Assembly: GCF_900156895.1 (NCBI RefSeq)
Contig: NZ_FTPD01000013.1
Span: forward strand, 216,021-280,020
Direction of reading: 5' to 3'
Source of the DNA: Mesorhizobium prunaredense
GTDB lineage: Bacteria; Pseudomonadota; Alphaproteobacteria; Rhizobiales; Rhizobiaceae
DNA length: 64,000 bases
How positions within the stretch are numbered: position 1 is the first letter of the stretch; the number at the start of each line of letters is the position of its first letter. Of the stretch, positions 30,585-40,121 are shown piece by piece. The notes under the pieces are model-generated. The model saw nothing but the letters and a program-made list of their open reading frames with translations. It did not search any database and was not told the DNA's origin. The position numbers and the translations under genes are program-made.

Positions 30585-30928
30585 TGAAGCGCTCCACGGC
30601 GGCAAATTGCTCAACGGAACATGAACGAGATTGGTGAAGCAACGGTTAAGCTGAGGAGAGCCGTGGAGACGTCGGGCTCGGCGCTTTGATCGCCTGGAGC
30701 GGGCCGCCCTTCTCTGCAATCGTTGCGCTTTCGAGGCCGACGTGCCTGTCGGATCCTTCGGCGTCACTTAGTCTACGGTTAACCACGCAATGTCATTGAA
30801 GCCGGAAAGGAATCGGTAAGGCTGTTTATTAAGCCGATCGAAAGAGCTTCTCCATAGATTGGCAGCATCCGATCAGCCACCAGAGAAGTTGACGGAATTG
30901 CTGTAACACCTGGAGTAGGAGCTCTCGA
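30585..30928. promoter_or_regulatory. Divergent promoter region between the minus-strand pilus genes and flp
   Basis: No gene is supported in this 344-bp region. It must carry promoters for the strongly expressed pilin on the plus strand and for the CpaC-N-like gene on the minus strand. TTAACC occurs at 30779-30784, but no TTAA-N7-TTAA CtrA site was found. Confidence 0.4.
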
Positions 30929-31099
30929 ATGTCTAATCTCATTGCACGTTTTGTGAAGGACGAATCCGGCGCGACCGCCATCGAATACGGTCTGATCGCC
31001 GCTCTTATCGCGCTCGCCATCATGGTCGGCGCCGGCTCGCTGGGCGACGCTCTGAACGCGAAGTTCAACGGGATCGCCACGTCGGTCAACAATTCGTAG
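30929..31099 (+). CDS. Flp/Fap-type pilin
   Basis: This is a 56-residue pilin. The start MSNLIARFVKDESGATAIEY has a short basic leader and the Flp processing motif G-A-T-A-I-E-Y, where the prepilin peptidase CpaA cuts after Gly and Glu+5 and Tyr are conserved. It is followed by an uninterrupted hydrophobic helix (about 22-40) and a short polar C-terminus. It is the structural subunit of the Tad/Flp pilus. TGGAGTAGGAG lies upstream of ATG. A strong terminator follows, so the pilin can be made in excess over the assembly genes. Confidence 0.95.
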   Translation: MSNLIARFVKDESGATAIEYGLIAALIALAIMVGAGSLGDALNAKFNGIATSVNNS

Positions 31100-31126
31100 C
31101 AGATCACGAAGTCCGGCGTTTTCCAG

Positions 31127-31155
31127 AACAGGGCCGCCTCACTGGCGGCCCTGTT
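31127..31155 (+). terminator. Strong terminator hairpin after flp
   Basis: A 12-bp perfect stem AACAGGGCCGCC / GGCGGCCCTGTT with a 5-nt loop lies 27 bp past the pilin stop. The T-tract is short (GTTTC). It probably limits read-through into cpaA. Confidence 0.8.
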
Positions 31156-31254
31156 TCGTCGTACCGGCAGATTTTCAGCTCGCAGCCTCATCAATCGTTA
31201 ATCGAACATGCCTAGGCTGAGAGCAGGCACAGTTCGACCACAGGCGCCGCGCCA

Positions 31255-31773
31255 ATGCTTGAAGCCCTGATCTTCGTTGTCTTTCCCTTCTGCATGCTTT
31301 TCGCCGCGATCTCCGACATGCTGTCGATGACGATCGCCAATCGCGTGCCGGTGCTGCTTGTGGCCGTCTTCGCCCTGGTTGCGCCGCTGACCGGCACGGA
31401 CTGGGCAACCTATGGCTGGCATTTTGCCGCCGGCGGCCTGGTTCTCGCCGTAACCTTCGGTCTGTTCGCGCTCGGCGGCATGGGAGGCGGCGACGCCAAG
31501 CTGCTGGCCGCCAGCGCCGTCTGGATGGGGCTGAACATCCATCTCGTCGAATATCTCGTGGTCTCGACATTCATTGGTGGCCTGCTGACGCTCGCCATCC
31601 TCGTCTATCGGAAATCGCCGCTTGCAGCCGTCACAAGCCATAACCGGTTTTTACGCCACTTCGCCGAGGAGACGACCGGCGTTCCCTATGGCATCGCGCT
31701 TGGCGTTGGCGGCCTGCTCACCTTTCCGAACTCGCCATTGATGGCGTGGGCACTCGCAAGGCTGGCGGCTTAA
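31255..31773 (+). CDS. cpaA: Prepilin peptidase CpaA (TadV)
   Basis: CpaA is the inner-membrane aspartyl protease that removes the leader of Flp prepilin and TadE-like pseudopilins. The 172-residue product is almost all hydrophobic, with about five to six membrane segments. It carries both catalytic Asp motifs: I-S-D-M near residue 21 and GGMGGGDAK near residue 81. It is a short type lacking the N-terminal methylase domain, as usual for Tad systems. It lies 156 bp after flp and has its own terminator downstream. Confidence 0.94.
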   Translation: MLEALIFVVFPFCMLFAAISDMLSMTIANRVPVLLVAVFALVAPLTGTDWATYGWHFAAGGLVLAVTFGLFALGGMGGGDAKLLAASAVWMGLNIHLVEYLVVSTFIGGLLTLAILVYRKSPLAAVTSHNRFLRHFAEETTGVPYGIALGVGGLLTFPNSPLMAWALARLAA

Positions 31774-31835
31774 TATTCTCGCCGCCGGCTTTCCCCGTCA
31801 GACCAGACTTCTACTATTCGATTTGGCCTTGGAGC

Positions 31836-31857
31836 AGGCGGCTTGGCCGCCTTTTTT
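31836..31857 (+). terminator. Rho-independent terminator after cpaA
   Basis: A 7-bp stem AGGCGGC / GCCGCCT with loop TTG is followed by a run of six T. It lies 63 bp past the cpaA stop and separates flp-cpaA from the cpaB operon. Confidence 0.85.
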
Positions 31858-31893
31858 GCTGGCCGGGCCGGATGCCTCAAATTTATGTAAACC

Positions 31894-31926
31894 TTAAATT
31901 AATCACGATCGTAAGTATTAAATTAA
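31894..31926 (+). promoter_or_regulatory. AT-rich direct repeats upstream of cpaB
   Basis: The 9-bp sequence TTAAATTAA occurs at 31894-31902 and 31918-31926, 24 bp apart, about 72 bp before the cpaB ATG. The island is strikingly AT-rich for this genome. It looks like a paired binding site for a regulator of the cpaB-tadC operon; spacing does not match the usual CtrA box. Confidence 0.4.
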
Positions 31927-31997
31927 CCTTGTTTTGACGATTGCCGCTGCATGGTCCGGCTTGGCGAGGTTGTTTGCCAAGGACGAGGTTCGGACAG

Positions 31998-32810
31998 ATG
32001 CCAGCATCCCGACTGATCATTCTGGGCGTGGCGGTGGCCGCGGCAGGTGGCGCAGGATATGTCGCAAAAAACATGGCCACGGCGCCGCCGCCTCAAATCG
32101 TCGAATCCGGCCCCGAGGCGCCGGCAATCGCGCTGCAGGACGTGCTTGTCCTGTCCGGCGACGTTCCGATGGGCAGTCCGCTGGAGAACAACATCAGTTG
32201 GCAGTCCTGGCCGGCCGATGGCATCAACGCGAATTTCATCACCCGCGCCGCGGAGCCCGATGCGCTGGAGAAGCTGAAAGGCGGCGTCGCCCGTGTGGCG
32301 ATGTATGCCGGTGAGCCGCTGCGGCGCTCCAAGCTGATCGGCGAGGGACAGAGCTTCATGTCGTCGATCCTGCCCTCCGGCATGCGGGCCGTCGCTACAG
32401 CCGTATCGGCCGACACGTCGGCCGGCGGCTTCATACTTCCCAATGATTTCGTCGACGTCATCATGACCCGCAGAGCCGATGCCGCGGCCGGCGGCAGCGG
32501 CTTTACGACCGAAACCATCCTCAAGAACATTCGCGTCCTGGCAATCGACCAGACCATCCAGGAGGACGAGGAAGGCAAGAGGACCAGGGTCGGCCAGACC
32601 GCGACGCTGGAACTGACATCGCAGCAGGCGGAAATCATCACCGTCGCCCAGCAGATGGCGGATCGGCTGACATTGGCGCTGCGGTCGATCAGCGACACCC
32701 AGGAGAAGAATTTGGGCGAGGCCGACTATCTTGTTTCCGGCAATGGGCGGCGCGGAACAGTGCGCCTGATCAAGTCGGGCGAAGTGTCCGAAGTGGGAGC
32801 AAGGCAATGA
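31998..32810 (+). CDS. cpaB: Flp pilus assembly protein CpaB (RcpC)
   Basis: CpaB/RcpC is a periplasmic protein anchored by its N-terminus that stabilises the secretin and the pilus. The 270-residue product starts with one hydrophobic segment (about 5-22). A SAF-like domain follows (about 40-115, V-P-M-G-S-P-L-E and G-E-P-L-R-R-S-K-L-I), then the RcpC-type domain with D-F-V-D-V-I-M-T-R. ATG 31998 is chosen because it begins the membrane anchor. The stop overlaps cpaC by 4 nt (ATGA). First gene of cpaB-cpaC-cpaD-cpaE-cpaF-tadB-tadC. Confidence 0.93.
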   Translation: MPASRLIILGVAVAAAGGAGYVAKNMATAPPPQIVESGPEAPAIALQDVLVLSGDVPMGSPLENNISWQSWPADGINANFITRAAEPDALEKLKGGVARVAMYAGEPLRRSKLIGEGQSFMSSILPSGMRAVATAVSADTSAGGFILPNDFVDVIMTRRADAAAGGSGFTTETILKNIRVLAIDQTIQEDEEGKRTRVGQTATLELTSQQAEIITVAQQMADRLTLALRSISDTQEKNLGEADYLVSGNGRRGTVRLIKSGEVSEVGARQ

Positions 32811-34348
32811 GGCTAAACGCTGGACTGCCGGTTACACTGGCTGCGGCAATCGGCCTGTTCCTGCTTGGATCGAATGCACATGGCCTCCTCGAGGCGAATG
32901 CGGCAAGCAGGAACGCCGAGGTGTCGGCTTCGACCGCCACCCAGCGCGTCAAGCTCGGTCTCAACAAATCGGTGGTCATCGACCTGCCGAGCGATGCCTA
33001 TGATATACTGGTCGCCAACCCGGCGGTCGCCGATGCGGTGACCCGCACCGCCAGGCGCATCTATCTCTTCGGAAAGGCGGTGGGCGACACCAACATCTTC
33101 GTCTTCGGCCCCAATGGCGAACAGATCGTCAGCCTGGATCTGGCGGTCGAACGCGACGTCGCCGGACTGGAAGACTATATCAGACGCTTCATCCCATCAT
33201 CGGCCATCACTGTCGAATTGCTGAACGACAACGTCGTCCTGACCGGAACCGTGGACACTCCCCTGGATGCCAAGCGCGCGGTCGATCTGGCCACCATCTT
33301 CGTGTCCGGCGGTGAAGCGACCACGGGACAATATTCACAGACCGCCTCCGGCGGCTCGGCCGAATCCGGTGTCGACATCGACAACCCGGATTCCGAGCGT
33401 CGCGTCAGCCAGATCGTCAACCTCTTGCAGATCATCGGCGACGATCAGGTGACGCTGAAGGTGACGGTGGCCGAGGTCAGCCGCTCGGTGATGAAGCAAC
33501 TCGGCGTCAACCTGATCGGCAAGGGCAGCAGCGACGGCTTCTCCTTCGGCGCGATGAGTTCTCCTCCTTATGGCCTGGGCAAGCCGATTTCGCAGTACTC
33601 CAACTTACAGCTGGGTGATGCGCTCGGAAACGGACTTCAGGCGTATATCAATGCCATGGAGCAGAGCGGCGTCATGAAGACACTCGCCGAGCCGACGCTG
33701 ACCGCGGTTTCAGGCGAAAAAGCGACATTCAAAGTCGGCGGCGAATTCAATCTCATCACAAGCCGGACGAGCAACGTTTCAGAAGACAACATAACGGGCC
33801 AGGTTACCTACAGCAACGAAAAGCTCGAATATGGAATTGGCCTCGAATTCCAGCCGGTCGTGCTCTCGGCGGGCCGCATCAGCCTTAAAGTGAGGACGTC
33901 GGTTTCGGAGCCTACGACGGAAGGCGCCACAGTGCTCGAAGCGGCCGGCGACTTGCCCGGCACCACTTTGCTGTCGATCCGCAAGCGACTGGCGGACACC
34001 ACCATTGAACTGCCTTCCGGCGGTTCGATGATGATCGCCGGCCTGGTTCGGGACGACATCCGGCAGGCGGTCGCCGGGCTGCCCGGGCTGACCAAGATCC
34101 CAGTGCTCGGCACGCTGTTCCGCAGCCGGGATTTCGTTCGCAACGAGACGGAGCTCGTCATCATCATCACGCCCTATTTGGTGAAGCCGGTGACGCGCAA
34201 CGCCCTTGCCAAGCCGGACGACAATTTCAACGCCGCCAGCGATGGCGCCGGCATGTTCCTAGGCCGTGTCAATCGCGTCTACGGCACCATGCAAACCGAC
34301 AAGCCCAACGGCCGTTACCACGGCGTTGTCGGCTTCATCTACAAGTAA
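32807..34348 (+). CDS. cpaC: Outer membrane secretin CpaC (RcpA)
   Basis: CpaC forms the outer-membrane ring through which Flp pili pass. The 513-residue product has a signal peptide (about 1-30), the pilus-assembly N-terminal domain (about 45-120) and a BON-like segment (about 120-160). The secretin domain follows (about 215-465), with V-A-G-L-P-G-L-T-K-I-P-V-L-G-T-L-F and the end V-I-I-I-T-P-Y-L-V-K-P-V. Length is typical. Its N-terminal domain has a stand-alone paralogue at 30162-30584. Confidence 0.95.
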   Translation: MRLNAGLPVTLAAAIGLFLLGSNAHGLLEANAASRNAEVSASTATQRVKLGLNKSVVIDLPSDAYDILVANPAVADAVTRTARRIYLFGKAVGDTNIFVFGPNGEQIVSLDLAVERDVAGLEDYIRRFIPSSAITVELLNDNVVLTGTVDTPLDAKRAVDLATIFVSGGEATTGQYSQTASGGSAESGVDIDNPDSERRVSQIVNLLQIIGDDQVTLKVTVAEVSRSVMKQLGVNLIGKGSSDGFSFGAMSSPPYGLGKPISQYSNLQLGDALGNGLQAYINAMEQSGVMKTLAEPTLTAVSGEKATFKVGGEFNLITSRTSNVSEDNITGQVTYSNEKLEYGIGLEFQPVVLSAGRISLKVRTSVSEPTTEGATVLEAAGDLPGTTLLSIRKRLADTTIELPSGGSMMIAGLVRDDIRQAVAGLPGLTKIPVLGTLFRSRDFVRNETELVIIITPYLVKPVTRNALAKPDDNFNAASDGAGMFLGRVNRVYGTMQTDKPNGRYHGVVGFIYK

Positions 34349-34362
34349 GCGGGGAAGCGGAC

Positions 34363-35085
34363 ATGTCTCAGTCAGCGTTGAGGACGATCACCGCAGCGGC
34401 GCGGTCCGGCCGTTCGCGGATCTACCGGCCGGCCATTCCGGTCCTGGCGGTTGCGGCACTGCTGGCGGGCTGCGCCAACCGGGACAGCATCACGGTCGGC
34501 GCTGTTCCGGACGACTATCGCACCAACCATCCGATCGTGATTGCTGAGAAGAACCTGAAGATCGACCTTCCGGTCGGCGCCGGCGATCGCGGCATGACCG
34601 GGTCACAGCGCGACACGCTTCTGGGCTTCCTGGATGGCTATGACAAGAGCGCCGCTCCGACCCTGACGATCTCGATCCCGAGCGGTTCGGCCAACGAGAT
34701 CGCCGCGACCGCGGCCGGTCGCGATTTCGCCAGACTTGCGATTGCCAGCGGCATCAGCCGGAACCGGATCGTCATCACCACCTACCAGTCGGTTTCGGCC
34801 GAAGCGTCTGCGCCGATCCGCGTCGCCTATGTCTCGGTGAAGGCGCAGACCGACAGATGCGGACGCTGGCCTGAAGACCTGCTGCAGACCTCGGAAAACA
34901 AGCACTATGCCGATTTCGGCTGCTCGTATCAGAACAATCTTGCCGCCCAGATGGCAAATCCGACCGATCTGCTCGGGCCGCGTAAACAGACCCCCATAGA
35001 TGCCGAAAGGCGTGACGTCGTCATTGATGGCTATCAAAACGCCCCGTTCTATTCGCCGATCCCGGCAACAGAAGTCGACTACTGA
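34363..35085 (+). CDS. cpaD: Pilus assembly lipoprotein CpaD
   Basis: The 240-residue product is the CpaD lipoprotein thought to assist or pilot the secretin. It has an unusually long N-terminus, then a signal ending in a lipobox (A-L-L-A-G-C, Cys near residue 38), followed by N-H-P-I-V-I-A-E-K, a CpaD hallmark. The C-terminal part carries C-G-R-W-P-E-D and the conserved Y-A-D-F-G-C-S-Y-Q-N-N-L-A-A-Q-M-A-N-P stretch. It starts 14 bp after cpaC. Confidence 0.93.
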   Translation: MSQSALRTITAAARSGRSRIYRPAIPVLAVAALLAGCANRDSITVGAVPDDYRTNHPIVIAEKNLKIDLPVGAGDRGMTGSQRDTLLGFLDGYDKSAAPTLTISIPSGSANEIAATAAGRDFARLAIASGISRNRIVITTYQSVSAEASAPIRVAYVSVKAQTDRCGRWPEDLLQTSENKHYADFGCSYQNNLAAQMANPTDLLGPRKQTPIDAERRDVVIDGYQNAPFYSPIPATEVDY

Positions 35086-35111
35086 TCGATCGCAGGTTGG
35101 AGCACGCGGAC

Positions 35112-36395
35112 ATGAGCAATCTAGCCTACGACACGGGGATAGATGGCGGCGAAATCTCGCAGCAGGACATCGCCGCCATGCGGGCGTTGCGGCCGATTCC
35201 GCGCATCTCGATTCAGGCATTTTGCGAGACCGAGGGCGTTGCCAATCCGGTCGAGCGCGCCGGCGAGGATCGTCGCATGGCGAAGGCCCATTTGAAGGTT
35301 CATATGGGCGGCGTCGCCACCGCCATAGAGTTCTACCAATCGGCGCCGACACCGAACCTGATCCTGCTGGAATCGCGCAGCGAGCCGAAGCAATTGCTCG
35401 AGCAACTCACGCAGCTCTCCGAATATTGCGATCCGACCTCAAAGGTCGTGGTCATCGGCCACTATAACGATGTCGGGCTCTATCGCGAGCTCATCCGCTC
35501 CGGCATTTCCGAATATGTCATCGCGCCGGTGTCGATGGCCGATATCGTCAGCGTTATATCGACGATTTTCGTTGATCCGGAAGCCGAGCCGATCGGCCGC
35601 TCGATCGCCTTCATCGGCGCCAAGGGTGGCGTCGGCTCCTCGACCATTGCCCACAATGTGGCCTGGGCGATGTCGTCGCTGTTCAAGTCCGAAGTGGTTG
35701 TCGCCGATCTCGACCTGGCTTTCGGAACGGCCAACATCAATTTCGACCAGGATCCGGCGCAAGGCATTGCCGAAGCCGTTTTCTCACCGGAGCGCCTCGA
35801 CGAGGTCTATCTCGATCGGCTGCTTGCCCAGTGCGCCGAGCATCTGTCGCTGCTTGCAGCGCCTTCAACGCTCGATCGGGTCTACGATTTCGATCCAGAC
35901 GCTTTCACGCAGCTTATCGACACCGCCCAGCGCAGCGTGCCGCTTCTGGTGCTCGATGTTCCGCACATCTGGACAGGCTGGACCAAGAACATACTGGTCA
36001 AAGCCGACGAGATCGTGATCACGGCGACGCCGGAGCTGGCCAATCTGCGCAATACCAAGAATCTGGCCGACATGTTCAAACGGCTTCGCCCGAACGATCC
36101 GCCGCCGAAGCTGATCATCAATCAGGCCGGCGTGCCAAAGCGCCCGGAGATTTCGTCATCCGACTTCGCCGACTCGCTCGGCCTGTCGCCGATGTCGGTC
36201 ATTGCTTTCGAGCCGCTGCTGTTCGGAAACGCCGCCAACAACGGGCGCATGCTCGGCGAAATGGATGCCAAGAACCTGGTTGTCGGCACGATCAACGAGA
36301 TTGCGCATGTGCTGACCGGGCGCAGCGAAATCAAGGCAAGAAAGAAAGCGGGCCTCGGCAACCTCCTTGGCAAGCTCTCGCGCGGCAAGAAGTGA
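35112..36395 (+). CDS. cpaE: Pilus assembly ATPase CpaE (TadZ)
   Basis: CpaE/TadZ is a MinD/ParA-like protein that localises the Tad machine to the pole. The 427-residue product has an N-terminal receiver-like domain (about 60-165), then the ATPase domain from about residue 170. The deviant Walker A reads KGGVGSSTIA, so the usual signature lysine before Ser/Thr is a serine; this variant is common in CpaE proteins. The DLDLAFGTANINFD segment follows. ATG 35112 is chosen over an in-frame TTG at 35097 because GGAGC precedes it at suitable distance. Confidence 0.93.
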   Translation: MSNLAYDTGIDGGEISQQDIAAMRALRPIPRISIQAFCETEGVANPVERAGEDRRMAKAHLKVHMGGVATAIEFYQSAPTPNLILLESRSEPKQLLEQLTQLSEYCDPTSKVVVIGHYNDVGLYRELIRSGISEYVIAPVSMADIVSVISTIFVDPEAEPIGRSIAFIGAKGGVGSSTIAHNVAWAMSSLFKSEVVVADLDLAFGTANINFDQDPAQGIAEAVFSPERLDEVYLDRLLAQCAEHLSLLAAPSTLDRVYDFDPDAFTQLIDTAQRSVPLLVLDVPHIWTGWTKNILVKADEIVITATPELANLRNTKNLADMFKRLRPNDPPPKLIINQAGVPKRPEISSSDFADSLGLSPMSVIAFEPLLFGNAANNGRMLGEMDAKNLVVGTINEIAHVLTGRSEIKARKKAGLGNLLGKLSRGKK

Positions 36396-36424
36396 TGCTT
36401 CCGGAGCGGATTTGGTAATCGATC

Positions 36425-37936
36425 ATGTTTGGTAAAAGAGGCAGCGACGACGGCAACCGGTTCACCCCGGAATTCCGTCAGCCGGCACCTGCGCCTGCCG
36501 CGCCGGCGGCAAAACCTGCGGAAACGGCGGTTCTTGCCAAACCCGCACCGCCGCCGCCATCTGGCACGCTTGGCGCGTCTGCTGCGCCCGTGCGCCGTGC
36601 GGTCGAGGCGCCGCCGTTGGCCCCGGAGCCGAAAAAGCTCCAGCGCCAAAAGAGCGAAACCTATTACGACACCAAGAGCCAGGTCTTTGCCGCGCTCATC
36701 GACACCATCGACCTGTCGCAACTCGCCAAGCTCGATCCCGAAAGCGCACGCGAGGAAATCCGCGACATCGTCAACGATATCATCGCGATCAAGAATTTCG
36801 CGATGTCGATCGCCGAGCAGGAAGAACTGCTCGAGGATATCTGCAATGACGTGCTCGGTTACGGGCCGCTGGAGCCGTTGCTCGCCCGCGACGACATCGC
36901 CGACATCATGGTCAACGGCTCCAGGGACGTCTATATCGAGGTCAACGGCAAGGTCGAGCAGACCGGCATTCGTTTCCGCGATAACCAACAGCTCCTCAAC
37001 ATCTGTCAGCGTATCGTCAGCCAGGTTGGCCGCCGCGTCGACGAATCGAGCCCAATCTGCGACGCGCGCCTTCCCGATGGCTCCCGTGTCAACGTCATCG
37101 CGCCGCCGCTCGCCATCGACGGCGCCGCGCTCACCATCCGCAAGTTCAAGAAGGACAAGCTGACACTCGACCAGCTGGTCAAGTTCGGCGCCATTTCGCC
37201 GCACGGCGCCGAGATTCTCAAGATCATTGGCCGCGTCCGCTGCAACATCGTCATTTCAGGCGGTACCGGCTCGGGCAAGACGACGCTGCTCAATTGCCTG
37301 ACCAACTATATCGACCGCGAGGAACGCGTCATCACCTGCGAGGACTCGGCCGAACTGCAACTGCAGCAGCCGCATGTCGTGCGTCTGGAAACCCGCCCGC
37401 CCAACCTCGAGGGCGAGGGCGAGGTGACCATGCGCGATCTGGTCAAGAACTGCCTGCGCATGCGGCCCGAGCGCATCATCGTCGGCGAAGTGCGCGGACC
37501 TGAAGTGTTCGATCTTCTGCAGGCGATGAACACCGGCCACGACGGCTCGATGGGCACGATCCACTCGAACAGCCCGCGCGAATGCCTGAACCGTATCGAA
37601 TCGATGATCGCGATGGGCGGTTACACGCTGCCGCAGAAAACCGTGCGTGAAATCGTGGTCGGTTCCGTGGACGTGATCATCCAGGCCGCACGCCTGCGCG
37701 ACGGATCGCGGCGCATCACTCACATCACCGAGGTGATCGGAATGGAGGGCGACGTCATCATCACGCAGGACATCGTTCTCTACAACATCAAAGGCGAGGA
37801 CGCGAACGGCAGGCTGCTGGGCGAGCACGTTTCAACAGGCATCGGTCGTCCACATTTCTGGGAGCGCGCCCGCTACTATGGCGAGGAACAGCGCCTCGCC
37901 AATGCGCTCGAGGCAATGGAGAAACGCGCTGACTGA
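36425..37936 (+). CDS. cpaF: Pilus assembly ATPase CpaF (TadA)
   Basis: CpaF is the hexameric secretion ATPase that drives pilus extension (and in some species retraction). The 503-residue product has an Ala/Pro-rich N-terminal linker (1-70), an N-terminal domain (about 90-250), and the ATPase core with Walker [13 protein letters not shown] (about 280-291). Family Asp and His boxes are [20 protein letters not shown] (Walker B) and [16 protein letters not shown] 36425 is 29 bp after cpaE. Confidence 0.97.
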   Translation: MFGKRGSDDGNRFTPEFRQPAPAPAAPAAKPAETAVLAKPAPPPPSGTLGASAAPVRRAVEAPPLAPEPKKLQRQKSETYYDTKSQVFAALIDTIDLSQLAKLDPESAREEIRDIVNDIIAIKNFAMSIAEQEELLEDICNDVLGYGPLEPLLARDDIADIMVNGSRDVYIEVNGKVEQTGIRFRDNQQLLNICQRIVSQVGRRVDESSPICDARLPDGSRVNVIAPPLAIDGAALTIRKFKKDKLTLDQLVKFGAISPHGAEILKIIGRVRCNIVISGGTGSGKTTLLNCLTNYIDREERVITCEDSAELQLQQPHVVRLETRPPNLEGEGEVTMRDLVKNCLRMRPERIIVGEVRGPEVFDLLQAMNTGHDGSMGTIHSNSPRECLNRIESMIAMGGYTLPQKTVREIVVGSVDVIIQAARLRDGSRRITHITEVIGMEGDVIITQDIVLYNIKGEDANGRLLGEHVSTGIGRPHFWERARYYGEEQRLANALEAMEKRAD

Positions 37937-37965
37937 TGAATTTGGAGGCGTAGGAGCCAAGGCCG

Positions 37966-38979
37966 ATGTTTGGAATTGACGGCACCGTGTTGGCAGTCAT
38001 CGTGCTCGCCGGCTTCAGCGCCGGCGCGGTCGCCTATGCTTTTCTGTTCAACCGGATCAGCGCCGAGAAGCAGGTCGGCAGGCGGCTTGAAACGATCAAG
38101 ACCGCCGAGACGGATGGTGCCGTCGTCAAGGCTTCGCGCGATCGCGTGGCGGAAGCGGCCAAGCGGCGCAAATCGGTTCAGGATTCACTGAAGGACCTCG
38201 AACAGAAGCAAAAAGCCAACCAGGGCAACGTCAAAAAGCCGCCACTGAAAGCCCAGATCCGTCAGGCGGGCATGAAGGTCTCGCTCGAGCGCTTCTATTT
38301 CTACTCGGCGGTTTGCGGCGCCGTCCTGACGTTTCTTGCCTATTTCTTCGGCGCGCCGTTGTTTGTCTTGCCGGGTGCGCTGCTGGTCGGCGGCCTCGGC
38401 CTGCCACGCTGGTTCGTTTCGTTTTGCCGCGCCCGCCGGGTCAAGGCGTTCCTCAACGAATTCCCGAACGCGCTCGACATCATCGTGCGTGCGGTCAAAT
38501 CCGGCCTGCCGCTGAACGACGCCGTCCGCCTGATCGCCAATGAATCCCCCGAACCGGTCAAGACCGAGTTCCGCCGTATCATCGATTCGCAGCAGATGGG
38601 CCTGTCGATCCCCGACGCCAGCATGCGCATGGCCGAGACAATGCCGTGCACCGAGGCGAGCTTCTTCGGCATCGTCATCCAGATCCAGTCCCAGGCCGGC
38701 GGCAATCTTTCCGAGGCTCTGGGCAATCTTTCGCGCGTGCTTCGCGACCGCAAGAAGATGAAGGCCAAGGTCCAGGCGCTGTCCATGGAAGCGAAGGCGT
38801 CCGCGGTGATCATCGGCGCCTTGCCTTTCGTCGTCGCCTTTCTCGTCTACCTGACAAGCCCGAACTACATCATGCCATTGTTCACCACCAGCGTCGGCAA
38901 TCTGATCCTCGGCTGCTCCGCGGCCTGGATGTCGATCGGCATCCTGGTGATGCGCAAGATGATGAACTTCGAAGTTTAG
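37966..38979 (+). CDS. tadB: Inner-membrane platform protein TadB
   Basis: TadB, with TadC, forms the inner-membrane platform of the Tad pilus. The 337-residue product is a GspF-type protein: one N-terminal membrane helix, a cytoplasmic charged region, two central helices (about 108-145), the T2SSF domain with F-P-N-A-L-D-I-I-V-R-A-V-K-S-G-L-P, and a C-terminal pair of helices. The Q-S-Q-A-G-G-N-L-S-E-A-L motif is typical. It follows cpaF by 29 bp. Confidence 0.95.
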   Translation: MFGIDGTVLAVIVLAGFSAGAVAYAFLFNRISAEKQVGRRLETIKTAETDGAVVKASRDRVAEAAKRRKSVQDSLKDLEQKQKANQGNVKKPPLKAQIRQAGMKVSLERFYFYSAVCGAVLTFLAYFFGAPLFVLPGALLVGGLGLPRWFVSFCRARRVKAFLNEFPNALDIIVRAVKSGLPLNDAVRLIANESPEPVKTEFRRIIDSQQMGLSIPDASMRMAETMPCTEASFFGIVIQIQSQAGGNLSEALGNLSRVLRDRKKMKAKVQALSMEAKASAVIIGALPFVVAFLVYLTSPNYIMPLFTTSVGNLILGCSAAWMSIGILVMRKMMNFEV

Positions 38980-38991
38980 GATTTCGAGCGC

Positions 38992-40008
38992 ATGACTGAG
39001 AACGTCGTCAAAACCCTTACCGATCCGGCATTTCTGATTGCCCTGCTGGTCGGCATCGCGGTGTTTGCGACCGTGTTCACGCTGCTGCCTGCCTTTGGCG
39101 GAAATCAGCTCAAGGCGCGCATGAAATCGGTGGCGCTGGAGCGCGACGAACTGCGCGCCAAGCAGCGTGCGCGGCTTGCCCTCGAGGCCGATCGCCGCCG
39201 CAAGGGCCTGCGCGAGGAACAGTCGATCGGCATGCGCAATGTTGTCGACCGGCTGGATTTGAGGCGTGCCCTGGCCGATGAAGGCACCTTGCAGAAACTC
39301 AAGGTGGCTGGCTTCCGCGGGCAGAATCCGTTGACGCGTTTCCTTTTCTTCCGTCTGATCCTGCCCTTTGTCGGTTTTGCCCTGGCTGCGATCTATCTGT
39401 TCGTGCTCGGCGGGTTGCCGGAGCAGCCGCCTGTCATCAAGTTGTTCGTCTGTGTCGTCGTCGCCTATGCGGGTTTTTACGCGCCGGTGCTCTATGTCAA
39501 CAACCGCGCCACCAAGCGCAAGCAGTCGATCCAGATGGCGTGGCCGGACGCGCTCGATCTGATGCTTATCTGCGTCGAATCCGGCATGTCGGTGGAGGCG
39601 GCGTTTCGTAAGGTCGCCGACGAGATCGGCGCGCAGTCGGTGGCGCTTGCCGAAGAGTTCATCCTGACCAATGCCGAACTTTCCTACTTGCAGGAACGCA
39701 AGCAGGCATACGAGAACCTTGCAAGCCGCACCGGCCTGGAATCGGTCAAGTCGGTGTCGCAGGCGCTGGTCCAGGCCGAGCGCTACGGCACGCCGGTGGC
39801 GCACGCGCTGCGCGTGCTTGCCGGCGAAAGCCGCGACATGCGCATGAACGCCGCCGAGAAGAAGGCCGCGGCCTTGCCGCCGAAGCTCACTGTGCCAATG
39901 ATCCTGTTCTTCCTGCCGGTGCTGTTCGCCATCATTCTGGGGCCCGCCGGCATCCAGGTGAGCGAGCGCGGTATCTTCGGCGACCAGCCGACATCGAGCA
40001 GCCAATAG
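38992..40008 (+). CDS. tadC: Inner-membrane platform protein TadC
   Basis: TadC is the second GspF-type platform subunit. The 338-residue product has an N-terminal helix (about 15-35), a charged segment, central helices (about 120-170), and the T2SSF motif W-P-D-A-L-D-L-M-L-I-C-V-E-S-G-M-S-V-E-A-A-F. The C-terminal helix includes L-T-V-P-M-I-L-F-F-L-P-V-L. It starts 12 bp after tadB and is the last plus-strand gene of the operon. A bidirectional terminator follows. Confidence 0.95.
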   Translation: MTENVVKTLTDPAFLIALLVGIAVFATVFTLLPAFGGNQLKARMKSVALERDELRAKQRARLALEADRRRKGLREEQSIGMRNVVDRLDLRRALADEGTLQKLKVAGFRGQNPLTRFLFFRLILPFVGFALAAIYLFVLGGLPEQPPVIKLFVCVVVAYAGFYAPVLYVNNRATKRKQSIQMAWPDALDLMLICVESGMSVEAAFRKVADEIGAQSVALAEEFILTNAELSYLQERKQAYENLASRTGLESVKSVSQALVQAERYGTPVAHALRVLAGESRDMRMNAAEKKAAALPPKLTVPMILFFLPVLFAIILGPAGIQVSERGIFGDQPTSSSQ

Positions 40009-40027
40009 CCAGGCAGCAATGCATGAG

Positions 40028-40060
40028 AAAAGCCGCGGTGCTGATGCAACGCGGCTTTTT
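40028..40060. terminator. Bidirectional Rho-independent terminator between tadC and tadD
   Basis: A 10-bp stem AAAAGCCGCG / CGCGGCTTTT with a 12-nt loop has A-rich and T-rich flanks on both sides, so it can stop transcripts from the convergent tadC and tadD. Confidence 0.85.
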
Positions 40061-40121
40061 GGTCCAGCATGCCGATGAGTGTCACAGGAACTGGCCGGTT
40101 CGGCGCCGGGACGTGGTGCGG

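Noticed and set aside
38185..40005. 606-codon minus-strand open frame opposite tadB and tadC
   Set aside because: Composition-driven shadow frame; no ribosome binding site or domain was found.
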